DNA of 8,091 nt, taken from Campylobacteraceae bacterium. GTDB taxonomy: Bacteria > Campylobacterota > Campylobacteria > Campylobacterales > Campylobacteraceae. The translations under genes and the position numbers were made by a program. Of this stretch, positions 1 to 6,841 are shown piece after piece. The stretch's first letter is position 1. Each line of letters begins with the position of its first letter. The stretch is from contig JAITEH010000006.1 in assembly GCA_031282125.1 (NCBI GenBank), positions 1 to 8,091 of the forward strand, in the 5' to 3' direction. The notes beneath the pieces were generated by a model. The model made no database searches, had not been told where the DNA came from, and worked only from the letters and a program-made list of their open reading frames with translations.

Positions 1-20
1 GCTAATACAATCTTCTTCAT
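1..20 (-). CDS. 5' end of an unidentified gene, truncated by the window edge
   Basis: Only the first seven codons are visible, reading MKKIVLA away from the window on the minus strand, with the ATG at 20-18. The start is supported by a purine-rich ribosome site (GGGAGAGGGA, complement of 23-32) a few bases upstream and by an extended -10 promoter further up. The Lys-Lys-hydrophobic beginning would suit a signal peptide or lipoprotein leader, but seven residues cannot establish that and the product cannot be named. It shares the orientation of the SDH_sah-type gene upstream but has its own promoter, so it is probably a separate transcription unit. Confidence 0.55.
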
Positions 21-48
21 AATCCCTCTCCCATTAAAAAATGTAGAG

Positions 49-57
49 ATTATATCA
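49..57 (-). promoter_or_regulatory. Extended -10 promoter for the gene leaving the window at base 1
   Basis: On the minus strand the sequence reads TGATATAAT: a perfect TATAAT (54 to 49) with the TG of an extended -10. It lies about 28 bases upstream of the ATG at 20. No TTGACA-like -35 is seen; the upstream stretch is T/A-rich, as in Campylobacterota promoters. The box and spacing are seen directly; activity is inferred. Confidence 0.6.
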
Positions 58-125
58 AAATAAACTTTATTTACTCTTTAATAAGATTTAGTTATATTTG
101 ATGTCATATTGGAGGGATATTTAAC

Positions 126-1139
126 TTATTCAAGATGTAGTATACTTTTTATTAACTTACCCTTTTCATTTTTCTCTATTTTTCGCCAGCTTGAGTTATC
201 ATTTAGCGTTATCCAGCGCCTCTCTTCGGCTCTGTAAAACCAATCTTTATCATTTTGATAGAATATCTGTTTACCTTCACTCTCATGTATATTTAAAATT
301 TCATTTGAGTGTGAGTTTTTCTCATCATAATCTACAGTTGCTTTTTGACCCATCTCAGAATAGGTTCTATGTAAATCTAAAAGCAGAGTATTTACATCTT
401 TTGACATTCTTGTTACGTTTAAGCCTATTTTTTTGGCTTCATCATAAAGTATAGGGTATGCATGAGAGGGGTATTTAGAGTTTAACGTATTGGCTATTTT
501 TTGGATTTTTTCTTTATCGCTCATGTGCGTTGTCAAAATCTCTTCGCAAAGCATTATAGAAAGACTTTCAGCTCTATCTACCGCGCCTATAACAAGCGGA
601 TGTACATGTTGAAAAAGATGCTGATAAGGATTTGTATTGACGTCATTTTTAGTCGCATGTTCTTCCCAGAGTTTGACTATTCTGTTTAGTTCGTCCAAAC
701 TTACGCTGACGCGGTTATTGTCTCTATCCAGCGGAGAGAGGTCATGCGTGAGCGAAGTATCGACAGCCGTTAAAAATGCCAAAGGACCCATTTGTATCTC
801 ATCAGCCCCAATAGCAAGCATAGTTGCCGCAGAAGCGCACTCAAGCGGAACAAGAGCTGTGATATTTTTGGCGTATTGTCTAAGGAGATTTATGATTCTT
901 GAACTTGAGCTGCCGTTTCCGCCGCCGCTGTTTATAAAAAGATAAATTTTTTCTTGTTTTCCGATCTTCTCCAATATATCATAAAGCACGATAACGTCAT
1001 TGTGACAAACACCGCCTCTATAACTGTTCCAATATGCGATAATAGGAGCGTTGAATATAGTCGATAATTCTTGTATGATGGCTTGTGTTTTATCAAAAAG
1101 AACAGGCGGCTCTTTGACTTTGATTTCGTCATTGCTCAT
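126..1139 (-). CDS. SDH_sah-family ClpP-fold serine protease-like protein
   Basis: This is a 337-residue protein of the serine dehydrogenase proteinase family (Pfam SDH_sah, formerly DUF114), distantly related to ClpP and SppA. Residues 64-74 form the strand and Gly-rich turn (IYLFINSGGG) that frames the active site in this superfamily. Residues 100-127 carry ECASAATMLAIGADEIQMGP, where Ser103 aligns with the nucleophile of SppA/NfeD-type proteases. No signal peptide or membrane helix is visible, so it is probably cytosolic, unlike membrane-anchored relatives. After about residue 285 there is an extension with Trp300, Trp309 and Trp318 evenly spaced. I start it at MSNDEIK because AAAGGA (complement of 1147-1152) sits 7 bases upstream. 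The frame stays open to 1346 but would overlap the ompA-like gene by about 120 bases. The substrate is unknown; the family name reflects an early biochemical report and does not predict a role here. Confidence 0.8.
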   Translation of the reverse strand: MSNDEIKVKEPPVLFDKTQAIIQELSTIFNAPIIAYWNSYRGGVCHNDVIVLYDILEKIGKQEKIYLFINSGGGNGSSSSRIINLLRQYAKNITALVPLECASAATMLAIGADEIQMGPLAFLTAVDTSLTHDLSPLDRDNNRVSVSLDELNRIVKLWEEHATKNDVNTNPYQHLFQHVHPLVIGAVDRAESLSIMLCEEILTTHMSDKEKIQKIANTLNSKYPSHAYPILYDEAKKIGLNVTRMSKDVNTLLLDLHRTYSEMGQKATVDYDEKNSHSNEILNIHESEGKQIFYQNDKDWFYRAEERRWITLNDNSSWRKIEKNEKGKLIKSILHLE

Positions 1140-1146
1140 GATTGTA

Positions 1147-1152
1147 TCCTTT
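1147..1152 (-). promoter_or_regulatory. Ribosome binding site that fixes the SDH_sah start
   Basis: The minus strand reads AAAGGA seven bases before the ATG at 1139. This supports the shorter start over the upstream in-frame ATG at 1346, which lies inside the ompA-like coding region. Confidence 0.65.
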
Positions 1153-1188
1153 GAAGTTTTGTTTTTGTTATGATATGTGGTGAGATAT

Positions 1189-1217
1189 TTGAGTGCGCAG
1201 TTTTTAAGCGCACTCAA
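1189..1217 (-). terminator. 10-bp perfect hairpin after the ompA-like gene, possible terminator or mRNA 3' stabiliser
   Basis: TTGAGTGCGC (1189-1198) and GCGCACTCAA (1208-1217) pair perfectly around a 9-base loop, starting 7 bases past the stop codon of the ompA-like gene. The stem is far more GC-rich than its surroundings. On the minus strand it is followed by ATATCTCACC and not by a U-run, so it is not a textbook intrinsic terminator. It may instead protect the 3' end of an abundant outer-membrane protein mRNA. The hairpin is certain; its function is inferred. Confidence 0.5.
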
Positions 1218-1224
1218 TCGGAAT

Positions 1225-2622
1225 TTATCTATTAGGGTTGACAAAAAGTACATCAACTCTTCTGTTTGCGGCTCTTCCATCTTCAGTATCGTTGGATTTG
1301 AGAGGTTTGTCGTCGCTAAAGCCTTTAGTTTCAACTCTATCTGCATCTACGCCGTACTCAACAAGTTTGTTTTTGACGGCAGCAGCTCTGTTTTGTGATA
1401 GTTTGAGATTGTACCATTTGCTTCCTACGGAGTCAGCATGTCCTTCGGCTCTTATCTTGACGCTGTCAAAACCTTCGAGTTTGTCGGCTATTAATTTAAC
1501 GGCTTTGTCTCCCTCTTCAGGCAATACGGCGCTGTTAAAACCAAAATATGCTACAGTCGCTGCGAATAGAACCTCAGTTCTTCTGTTTGCCGCTCTTCCT
1601 TCTTCTGTAGTGTTCGGCGCGATAGGATAATCAAATCCGTAACCTTTAGTCTCGATTTGATTTGGAGCAATACCGCTCTTGATTAACTCGTTTTTCACGA
1701 TATTGGCTCTTTTTTGTGATAATTTGAGATTGTACCATTTACTGCCAAGAGCGTCGGTATGTCCCTCTGTTCTTAGTCTTACGCCTTCAAATTGTCCTAA
1801 ATCTTTTGCTATCGCATCGGCAACGTCTTTATCTTTTTCTAAAATATCTACATTGTTGAAATTAAAGTTGTAGTATCTGTGCGTGCCAGATAAGCTTGGG
1901 TCGAAGCCCGGAATACTAAGCGCCATAGCTTTCAAGACAGCTTCTTCCAGCGCGCTTCTTTGCTCTTCTGCTACAGGCTGCTGCTCTTCAACTTCCTGCT
2001 CTACTACTGGCTCTTCCACCGTTTCTTCTACGATAACCTCTTCTTTATCTTCAATATATATTTCTATCAAGGACGGCGGTTTTTGCTGCTGTTGCTCTTC
2101 TACTACGACAGGTTCTTGTTTGTTGCCAAACGGAATAGTAAGACCTACTGTATAAAACAGATCGTCTGCTGGCATGCTTTTAAATTTCAGCGCATGTCGG
2201 ATTTCTGCTCTTAAGGCCATATTGTTACTAAAATAGTATTTTAAGCCTGCGCCATATTGCCAGAAAGTTCCGCCGTAATCTTTAAGGTCTTTGCCTGAAA
2301 TGTCTTCATGTCCTATACCTGTGATTCCATAAAGAACGATATCATCAGTGATTTTAAAGTCTTTGATAGCATTTAAATAAAGTCTATTTGTATGCGTACT
2401 TTGTCCGTTTCCATATTCTATATCTGGAGAGTAGTCGTAAGCAAACTCTACCTGATCTATGATTGTATTCAATCCAAGACCGATTCTTATACCATAAGTA
2501 GGACCTTCGTCAAACTTATCCGAGTTCAGCGGATATACACCGCCAACAGTAGGAGTTACTTCGTTGACTCCGGCAACGGCAATGACAGTGCATGCCGCTA
2601 TTGATAATAACGTTCTTTTCAT
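1225..2622 (-). CDS. OmpA-family outer-membrane protein with two tandem OmpA C-terminal domains
   Basis: This 465-residue porin-like protein probably tethers the outer membrane to peptidoglycan. Residues 1-18 look like a Sec signal peptide (MKRTLLSIAACTVIAVAG). Residues about 25-166 have the alternating pattern of an OmpA-type beta barrel, ending TVGLTIPFGN. Residues about 168-225 are a Glu/Gln/Val/Pro-rich linker. Two OmpA-like domains follow, at about 251-353 and 358-460, in exact 107-residue register. Each has the EGH(T/A)D, NLKLSQ.RA and GRAANRR.(E/D)VLF signatures. The Asp/Arg pair that binds diaminopimelate in this family is kept in both copies (Asp290/Arg305 and Asp397/Arg412, each 15 apart). 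Most OmpA proteins have one such domain. The start is supported by AAAGGGG (complement of 2631-2637) 8 bases upstream. It has its own promoter and is probably monocistronic or leads weakly into the SDH_sah gene. Confidence 0.93.
   Translation of the reverse strand: MKRTLLSIAACTVIAVAGVNEVTPTVGGVYPLNSDKFDEGPTYGIRIGLGLNTIIDQVEFAYDYSPDIEYGNGQSTHTNRLYLNAIKDFKITDDIVLYGITGIGHEDISGKDLKDYGGTFWQYGAGLKYYFSNNMALRAEIRHALKFKSMPADDLFYTVGLTIPFGNKQEPVVVEEQQQQKPPSLIEIYIEDKEEVIVEETVEEPVVEQEVEEQQPVAEEQRSALEEAVLKAMALSIPGFDPSLSGTHRYYNFNFNNVDILEKDKDVADAIAKDLGQFEGVRLRTEGHTDALGSKWYNLKLSQKRANIVKNELIKSGIAPNQIETKGYGFDYPIAPNTTEEGRAANRRTEVLFAATVAYFGFNSAVLPEEGDKAVKLIADKLEGFDSVKIRAEGHADSVGSKWYNLKLSQNRAAAVKNKLVEYGVDADRVETKGFSDDKPLKSNDTEDGRAANRRVDVLFVNPNR
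1243..1872 (-). repeat. Tandem duplication of the OmpA C-domain coding region, period 321 bp
   Basis: The two domain-coding copies lie at about 1564-1872 and 1243-1551, offset by exactly 321 bases (107 codons). Similarity persists at DNA level: 1391-1425 and 1712-1746 differ at only 3 of 35 positions. Residues not needed for the fold are also shared, such as GSKWYNLKLSQ in both. This points to internal duplication, or later gene conversion, and not to fusion of two unrelated OmpA domains. Confidence 0.85.
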
Positions 2623-2630
2623 TTTTTATG

Positions 2631-2671
2631 CCCCTTTAACCTTAAAAGCAAATTTGAAATATTGTATTATA
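2631..2671 (-). promoter_or_regulatory. Promoter and ribosome site of the ompA-like gene
   Basis: The minus strand has TATAAT at 2671-2666 (context CTATATAATAC) downstream of a run of T and A residues, the usual form of Campylobacterota housekeeping promoters. AAAGGGG (complement of 2631-2637) lies 8 bases before the ATG at 2622. The -10 is about 44 bases from the start codon, leaving a short leader in which I see no riboswitch-like structure. Confidence 0.55.
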
Positions 2672-2683
2672 TAGAATTTTTTT

Positions 2684-2701
2684 AAAAAAAGCGTTGCTTT
2701 T
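2684..2701 (-). terminator. Weak intrinsic terminator after the alcohol dehydrogenase gene
   Basis: On the minus strand AAAAGC pairs with GCTTTT around a 3-base loop (2701-2687), and the 3' arm runs on into a T tract (down to 2684), 34 bases past the dehydrogenase stop. The stem is short and AT-rich, so termination would be inefficient. The same T-tract lies just upstream of the ompA-like -10 box and may serve that promoter instead. Confidence 0.4.
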
Positions 2702-2734
2702 GACTTAAAATCCGAAAATTTCTTATTTTTGCCG

Positions 2735-3874
2735 TTATTTTGCCAATTTTAGTATTTTTTTGACGCTTTTATATGGGTATTCCTCTTTAAGTCCCCATCT
2801 ATGAGAGACAAAATCTACATTTTCGGCTATTTTATCTATATCGCCGCTTTTTATCTCAAGATCTTTCAAACTTATCGGCGCTCCTACTTTTTCCAGCCAC
2901 GCTTTAAAAGCGATTATGCCATTTTGAGCATTTTTTTGTGAAAATATCTTTTTAGCAAACCGCTCAACCTGCGGATTTTTCGTATTGTCATAGAACCATT
3001 GCAGCCACGCAGGCAACACTACGGCAAGCCCCGCTCCATGAGGGACATTGTATAACGCGCTTAAAGAGTGCTCTATCATGTGATTTGGAAATGAGTATTC
3101 GCCCACGCCCAAAGATGTCAGTCCGTTTAACGCCCAAGTAGCGCACAAGGCAAATTCGCCTCTTGCGTCGATGTCATTTTGGTTTTTGAGTATATCTTCG
3201 GTCGTTTTAATAACGCTTTTTATGATATTTTCGCAAAAGCGGTTTAAAAGTTTAGGATGTTCTTCGGCCGTAAAATACACTTCCAATACATGAGCTATGA
3301 TATCAACTGCCGAATATACAAGATACTCTTTTGGCAAAGTTGCGGTTAGAGAGGGATTTATGATAGAAACTTTCGGATATACAAGGGGCGAACCAAAAGA
3401 GAGTTTCTCTTTTGTCTCTTCGTTTGTCAAAACAGAGCCCGAATTCATCTCGCTTCCAGTAGCAGAAACTGTCAATATCACGTACAAATCCAGCGCGTCC
3501 GTAGGTTTTTTGCCCTCATACAGTTCCCATACATCATATTTTGACGCAGTTGCCGCCGCTATGGCTTTACTTTCATCTATAACGCTTCCGCCGCCCACAG
3601 CAAGGATAGCCGTTGCATCTTTTGCTTTTTTGACTCCTGCTCTTGCATGTGAAAGAACAGGATTTGAGCTCACACCGCCATGTTCTATGAATTCTATGCC
3701 TGCACTCTTTAGAGCCGCGGCAATCTCATCGTACAAACCTGTTTTTTTGATTGAAGATTGTCCGTAAACAAGCAAAACTTTCGAATGCCCGTCTGCTTTT
3801 AAAATCCCGGCTATTTGAGACTGTTTGCTGCCAAAAAGAATCTTGACAGGATTATAATAGTTAAACTCTTTCAT
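2735..3874 (-). CDS. Iron-dependent alcohol/aldehyde dehydrogenase (YqhD/BDH subgroup)
   Basis: This is a 379-residue, full-length group III (metal-dependent) alcohol dehydrogenase, a cytosolic enzyme that interconverts alcohols and aldehydes with NAD(P)H. The N-terminal nucleotide domain has GQSS (38-41) and GGGSVID (94-100). TVSATGSEMNSGSV (135-148) matches the YqhD/butanol dehydrogenase branch. The metal ligands are all present with the family spacing: Asp191, His195, His265 and His279. Relatives reduce a broad range of aldehydes, so detoxification or fermentation of aldehydes is the likely role. Substrate, cofactor preference and metal (Fe or Zn) cannot be read from the sequence. The start is well supported: AGGAAGG (complement of 3881-3887) lies 6 bases before the ATG. 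It is transcribed divergently from the plus-strand operon and has its own -10 box, so it appears to be a single-gene unit. Confidence 0.92.
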   Translation of the reverse strand: MKEFNYYNPVKILFGSKQSQIAGILKADGHSKVLLVYGQSSIKKTGLYDEIAAALKSAGIEFIEHGGVSSNPVLSHARAGVKKAKDATAILAVGGGSVIDESKAIAAATASKYDVWELYEGKKPTDALDLYVILTVSATGSEMNSGSVLTNEETKEKLSFGSPLVYPKVSIINPSLTATLPKEYLVYSAVDIIAHVLEVYFTAEEHPKLLNRFCENIIKSVIKTTEDILKNQNDIDARGEFALCATWALNGLTSLGVGEYSFPNHMIEHSLSALYNVPHGAGLAVVLPAWLQWFYDNTKNPQVERFAKKIFSQKNAQNGIIAFKAWLEKVGAPISLKDLEIKSGDIDKIAENVDFVSHRWGLKEEYPYKSVKKILKLAK

Positions 3875-3906
3875 GTGATACCTTCCTAAATGTAAATTTA
3901 TATCTA

Positions 3907-3912
3907 ATTATA
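3907..3912 (-). promoter_or_regulatory. -10 box of the alcohol dehydrogenase gene
   Basis: A perfect TATAAT on the minus strand lies 33 bases upstream of the ATG at 3874, preceded by a T-rich tract (complement of about 3922-3940). No -35 consensus is visible. With the plus-strand -10 at 3978-3983 it makes a compact divergent promoter region; I see no clear operator palindrome between them. Confidence 0.55.
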
Positions 3913-3977
3913 GTCATTAATTTTGTAAAAAAGATAAAAAGCTAAGCGGCGTAAAAGAAAAATGGGTTTATATTGGC

Positions 3978-3983
3978 TATAAT
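3978..3983 (+). promoter_or_regulatory. -10 box of the TRIC-argD-midA-thiS operon
   Basis: TTGGCTATAATCC contains a perfect TATAAT 33 bases before the ATG at 4017. The upstream region is T/A-rich without a clear -35. It is the only good promoter-like site ahead of the four closely packed plus-strand genes, so it is the probable operon promoter. Confidence 0.55.
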
Positions 3984-4016
3984 CCTTTATTTTTTTCTTG
4001 AGGGCTAAAGAGATTT

Positions 4017-4625
4017 ATGAGCATTTTTGAGATTGCTGAGATTTTCGGAATTATTGCATTTGCGCTTAGCGGATTTTACATGGCTGTAAGAGAAAAGCTG
4101 GATTTGCTCGGCATTTTTATAGCAGCTTTTTTAACGGCTCTTGGCGGCGGTATAACAAGAGATACTATCGCCGACAAAATGCCTTATACTTTTACTCATA
4201 TTTTGCCGACATTTCTGGTTATTGGCGTGATTATGGCGGCGGTTTTACTGAAACTAAACAGGCATGATAAATTGGAACAGACCACGATATTTATCGTCAG
4301 CGATACATTGGGTCTTGTGTCGTTTGCCATATCAGGTTCGCTTGTCGGCATTGACGCGGGATTTAATGTTTTTGGTATTATCATGCTTGGTTTGATAACG
4401 GCTGTAGGCGGGAGTTGTCTAAGAGATATGCTGTTAAATAAAATACCGTTTTTTTTAGTCGGCGAATTTTACGCTACGGTTGCTATCATAGTATCGCTTG
4501 CCATGTATATTTTGAACGAATTTAACGCTATGAATTTCTTAAGCAGCGTTATAGTATTTGCGATTGGCGTGGCTTTGAGGCTTTTTGCCTACTATAGAAA
4601 ATGGAAATTACCTAAACTTAGTTAA
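4017..4625 (+). CDS. TRIC/UPF0126-family seven-helix membrane protein
   Basis: This 202-residue inner-membrane protein belongs to the trimeric intracellular cation channel family (UPF0126, PF03458; YicG-like). It shows the family's internal duplication: GIIAFALSGFYMA and ALGGGITRD in the first half (11-49) match GLVSFAISGSLVG and AVGGSCLRD in the second (99-137). The Gly-Gly kinks and Arg-Asp pairs sit at equivalent places. About seven hydrophobic segments are visible, roughly at 5-23, 29-46, 61-80, 90-109, 116-132, 147-166 and 174-192, followed by a basic tail. Prokaryotic members conduct monovalent cations in vitro, and some have been linked to glycine uptake; the substrate here is unknown. 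It is the first gene of the operon, ending 11 bases before argD. The ribosome site before ATG 4017 is weak (about AAAGAG at 4008-4013), but no better start exists. Confidence 0.9.
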   Translation: MSIFEIAEIFGIIAFALSGFYMAVREKLDLLGIFIAAFLTALGGGITRDTIADKMPYTFTHILPTFLVIGVIMAAVLLKLNRHDKLEQTTIFIVSDTLGLVSFAISGSLVGIDAGFNVFGIIMLGLITAVGGSCLRDMLLNKIPFFLVGEFYATVAIIVSLAMYILNEFNAMNFLSSVIVFAIGVALRLFAYYRKWKLPKLS

Positions 4626-4636
4626 AGGATGAGAAT

Positions 4637-5824
4637 ATGACTTTGGAAGAGATGGATAAACAGTATGTTTTGCATACATACAATAGAAATTATATTAACT
4701 TTAAAAAAGGGCAGAATGCAACGCTTTTCAGTGAAGACGGAAGAGATTTTATAGATTTTACGAGCGGTATCGGCGTCGTGAGCGCTGGTCATGGAAACAA
4801 AAGAGTAGCTGACGCTATCTATGACCAAGTGCAAAATATCACCCACACATCAAATCTGTTTTTGATAGAACCTCAAGCGAAATTAGCCAAAAAAATCGTA
4901 GAGTTAAGCGGTTTTGATATGGCTGTGTTTTTTGGAAACAGCGGCGCAGAAGCCAATGAGGGCGCGATAAAAATAGCGAGAAAATACGGACAAAATAGAT
5001 TTAAAAATAAACGCTACAAAGTTTTGACGCTTGAATACTCCTTCCATGGAAGAACCATCACAACGCTGAAAGCGACAGGGCAGGAGAGTTTTCATCAAAA
5101 TGCTTTCAGTCCTTATCCCGAAGGATTTGCGTACAAAAATCAGATAAAAGATATCTACTCCGCCATAGACGATGAAACGGTTGGAGTTATGATAGAGCTT
5201 GTGCAAGGCGAGGGCGGTGTGCAAGCGTTTGATAAAAAAGAGATTAAAGAGCTTGCCGCATTTTTGCAAAAAAACGACCTTCTGTTTATAGTAGATGAAG
5301 TGCAAACGGGCGTTTTTAGAAGCGGCGAATTTTTAGCGACAAAACTTTACGATATAGAGCCCGACATCATCACGCTTGCCAAAGGATTAGCTGGCGGCGT
5401 TCCTATCGGCGCGGTGATGACAAAACATAAAGATATATTTACCTACAGTGACCACGGAAGCACGTTTGGCGGCAATTTTTTAAGCACTCGCGCAGGACTT
5501 GAGGTGTTGGATATCTTGGAAAATTATCATGCAGACGGCTCTTTGCAAAAAAACATTGACTATTTTGACGAGAAGTTAAGCGACAGCGTTAAAAATCACC
5601 CAAATCTATTTTTAGGCAAAACTGGACTTGGTTTGATGCGCGGCATACAGTGCAAGGATAGCGACACAGTCTCAAAAATCATAAAAGCCTCTTTTGACAA
5701 GGGCGTTTTGGTCTTGAAAGCGGGACGAAATACCGTTAGATTTTTGCCGCCTCTCACAATCACGAAAGATGAGATTGATAAAGGTTTTGCAAGATTTGAA
5801 AAGGCTGTTGAAACAGTTAAATGA
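4637..5824 (+). CDS. argD: Acetylornithine aminotransferase
   Basis: This 395-residue class III, PLP-dependent aminotransferase transfers the amino group between glutamate and N-acetylglutamate semialdehyde in arginine synthesis. Members may also act on N-succinyl-diaminopimelate in lysine synthesis. GNSGAEANE (100-108) binds the PLP phosphate. FHGRT (136-140) is the ring-stacking region. Asp220 in VDEVQTG contacts the pyridine nitrogen. Lys249 in TLAKGLAGGVPIGA forms the Schiff base, and HGSTFGGN (273-280) completes the phosphate site from the partner subunit. Length is typical for ArgD, and the short VQTG-VFRSG segment favours ArgD over larger class III enzymes. AAAGGA (4624-4629), overlapping the previous stop, lies 7 bases before the ATG. 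The stop overlaps the start of the methyltransferase gene (ATGA), implying translational coupling. Confidence 0.95.
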   Translation: MTLEEMDKQYVLHTYNRNYINFKKGQNATLFSEDGRDFIDFTSGIGVVSAGHGNKRVADAIYDQVQNITHTSNLFLIEPQAKLAKKIVELSGFDMAVFFGNSGAEANEGAIKIARKYGQNRFKNKRYKVLTLEYSFHGRTITTLKATGQESFHQNAFSPYPEGFAYKNQIKDIYSAIDDETVGVMIELVQGEGGVQAFDKKEIKELAAFLQKNDLLFIVDEVQTGVFRSGEFLATKLYDIEPDIITLAKGLAGGVPIGAVMTKHKDIFTYSDHGSTFGGNFLSTRAGLEVLDILENYHADGSLQKNIDYFDEKLSDSVKNHPNLFLGKTGLGLMRGIQCKDSDTVSKIIKASFDKGVLVLKAGRNTVRFLPPLTITKDEIDKGFARFEKAVETVK

Positions 5825-6201
5825 TAATCCCATTTAGCGAATATATGCATGAGTGGCTGTACAGCAAAGACGGCTACTACGCAGCTATGCCCGACATCGG
5901 CAAAAAAGGCGATTTTGCTACTTCCGTTACCGCTTCCATGTTTTTCGGAGGGACTATCGCCAAAAGATTGATAAGCGTCATAAAAAGCGGTTTTTTATCC
6001 GAAAAATGCGCAGTTGTGGAGATAGGAGCGCATCACGGTTATCTTTTGGCGGATATGGTGCAGTTCATCTATACGCTAAATCCGAAACTTTTGGATACTC
6101 TGACATTTGTTATCATTGAGCCGCAGGAGAAAATCAAAGCGGCGCAAAAGAGATATCTCAAAGAGTCGTTTGGCGATATCGTAAAATTTCACTGGTTTTA
6201 A
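5821..6201 (+). CDS. N-terminal fragment of the split MidA-type methyltransferase
   Basis: This 126-residue piece would be made as the sequence stands, started by the ATGA overlap with argD. It holds the family N-terminus (MIIPFSEYMHEWLY, then DFATSVTASMFFGG) and SAM motif I at 65-78. It stops after VKFHWF, before the ANELFDAF motif that the family needs for catalysis. A fragment of this kind is unlikely to be an active methyltransferase alone. Confidence 0.6.
   Translation: MIIPFSEYMHEWLYSKDGYYAAMPDIGKKGDFATSVTASMFFGGTIAKRLISVIKSGFLSEKCAVVEIGAHHGYLLADMVQFIYTLNPKLLDTLTFVIIEPQEKIKAAQKRYLKESFGDIVKFHWF
6199..6201 (+). other. In-frame TAA interrupting the methyltransferase frame
   Basis: Codon 127 reads TAA within TTT-TAA-GAC. 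TAA is also the normal stop of the TRIC, thiS and glycosylase genes here, which argues against a reassigned code. No selenocysteine or pyrrolysine system applies, since those use TGA and TAG. Confidence 0.85.
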
Positions 6202-6204
6202 GAC

Positions 6205-6840
6205 TTGAAAGAGTTTAAGGCAAAAGAGGCTTTTGTCGTTGCGAATGAACTCTTTGACGCCTTTACATGCGAAGTGGTGAAAGATAATCAAATACTTTAC
6301 ATGTCGGACGGCGAGCCGATTTTTCAAAAGATAGATGAAGAGACAAAAAAGCTTTGTGAGCGTTATGGCATCACAAAAGGCGAAGTTGCAAAAGGCTACG
6401 AAGAGTTTGCATGTAAGCTCTCGAATGCTGTGCAAAAGTGCGAATTTATCACATTTGATTATGGGCAGAAAGAGCCGCGCGGCGACATCTCGCTGCGTGT
6501 TTACAGCGCGCACAAAACATATCCGTTTTTTTCTCTTACGGATTATGCGAAAGACAAAGAGACTAAAGATTTGAGCTCTTTATGCAAAAAGAGCGATTTG
6601 ACTTATGATGTAAATTTCTTGCATTTGAAAGACGCTTTCGAGCAAAGCGGATTTAAAGAGCGCGCATTTTGTAAGCAAGCTAAGGCTCTTGTGGATTTTG
6701 GACTTGTCGATTTGCTGGAGATACTGAAAAACAGCGTCAAAGAAAATGAATACAGAATGGAGCTTGGCAAAGCCATGCAGCTTATTGACCCGTCGTTTTT
6801 GGGCGAACGGTTTCAGATGATAAGATTTCAAAAGGGCTAA
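6205..6840 (+). CDS. C-terminal fragment of the split MidA-type methyltransferase
   Basis: This piece reopens with TTG at 6205, two codons after the stop, and runs 211 residues in the same frame. It carries VVANELFDAF, the GDISLRVYSAHKTYPFF segment and the DLTYDVNFLHLKDAFEQSGF block typical of the second half of MidA proteins. No Shine-Dalgarno sequence precedes the TTG, and the next ATG (6301) lies past a conserved motif. Independent translation is therefore doubtful except by stop readthrough or reinitiation. The last bases contain the thiS ribosome site. Confidence 0.55.
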   Translation: MKEFKAKEAFVVANELFDAFTCEVVKDNQILYMSDGEPIFQKIDEETKKLCERYGITKGEVAKGYEEFACKLSNAVQKCEFITFDYGQKEPRGDISLRVYSAHKTYPFFSLTDYAKDKETKDLSSLCKKSDLTYDVNFLHLKDAFEQSGFKERAFCKQAKALVDFGLVDLLEILKNSVKENEYRMELGKAMQLIDPSFLGERFQMIRFQKG

Positions 6841-6841
6841 A

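Larger units (their letters stand above)
5821..6840 (+). pseudogene. MidA/NDUFAF7-type SAM-dependent methyltransferase gene split by one in-frame stop
   Basis: Read through, this is a 339-codon frame matching the MidA family (COG1565, PF02636), whose mitochondrial member NDUFAF7 methylates an arginine of complex I subunit NDUFS2. Motifs appear in family order: VVEIGAHHGYLLAD (65-78, SAM-binding motif I), FVIIEP (96-101), a TAA at codon 127, then VVANELFDAF (139-148), FDYGQKEPRGDISLRVYSAH and a DLTYDVNF block. The frame does not shift across the TAA (6199-6201); the next codons give DLKEFKAKEAF directly, so one substitution (GAA or CAA to TAA) would explain the break. No other damage is seen, implying a very recent mutation, a sequencing error or readthrough. 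It overlaps argD by ATGA and ends one base before thiS. The family call is firm; whether the gene is functional is open. Confidence 0.85.

Noticed and set aside
637..945. Plus-strand open frame opposite the SDH_sah gene
   Set aside because: It is antisense to a well-supported gene, has Ser/Leu-rich shadow composition, and shows no ribosome site or family motif.
1140..1346. Upstream extension of the SDH_sah reading frame to an ATG at 1346
   Set aside because: It would overlap the ompA-like coding region by about 120 bases, the extra residues do not resemble the family, and a clear ribosome site supports the start at 1139.
3297..3767. 156-residue plus-strand frame opposite the alcohol dehydrogenase
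   Set aside because: The minus-strand frame has all cofactor and metal motifs; this one is its antisense shadow.
6199..6201. Stop-codon reassignment or programmed recoding at the methyltransferase TAA
   Set aside because: TAA ends several neighbouring genes, TAA is not the selenocysteine or pyrrolysine codon, and I see no obvious pseudoknot or slippery site. Simple mutation or sequence error is more economical.
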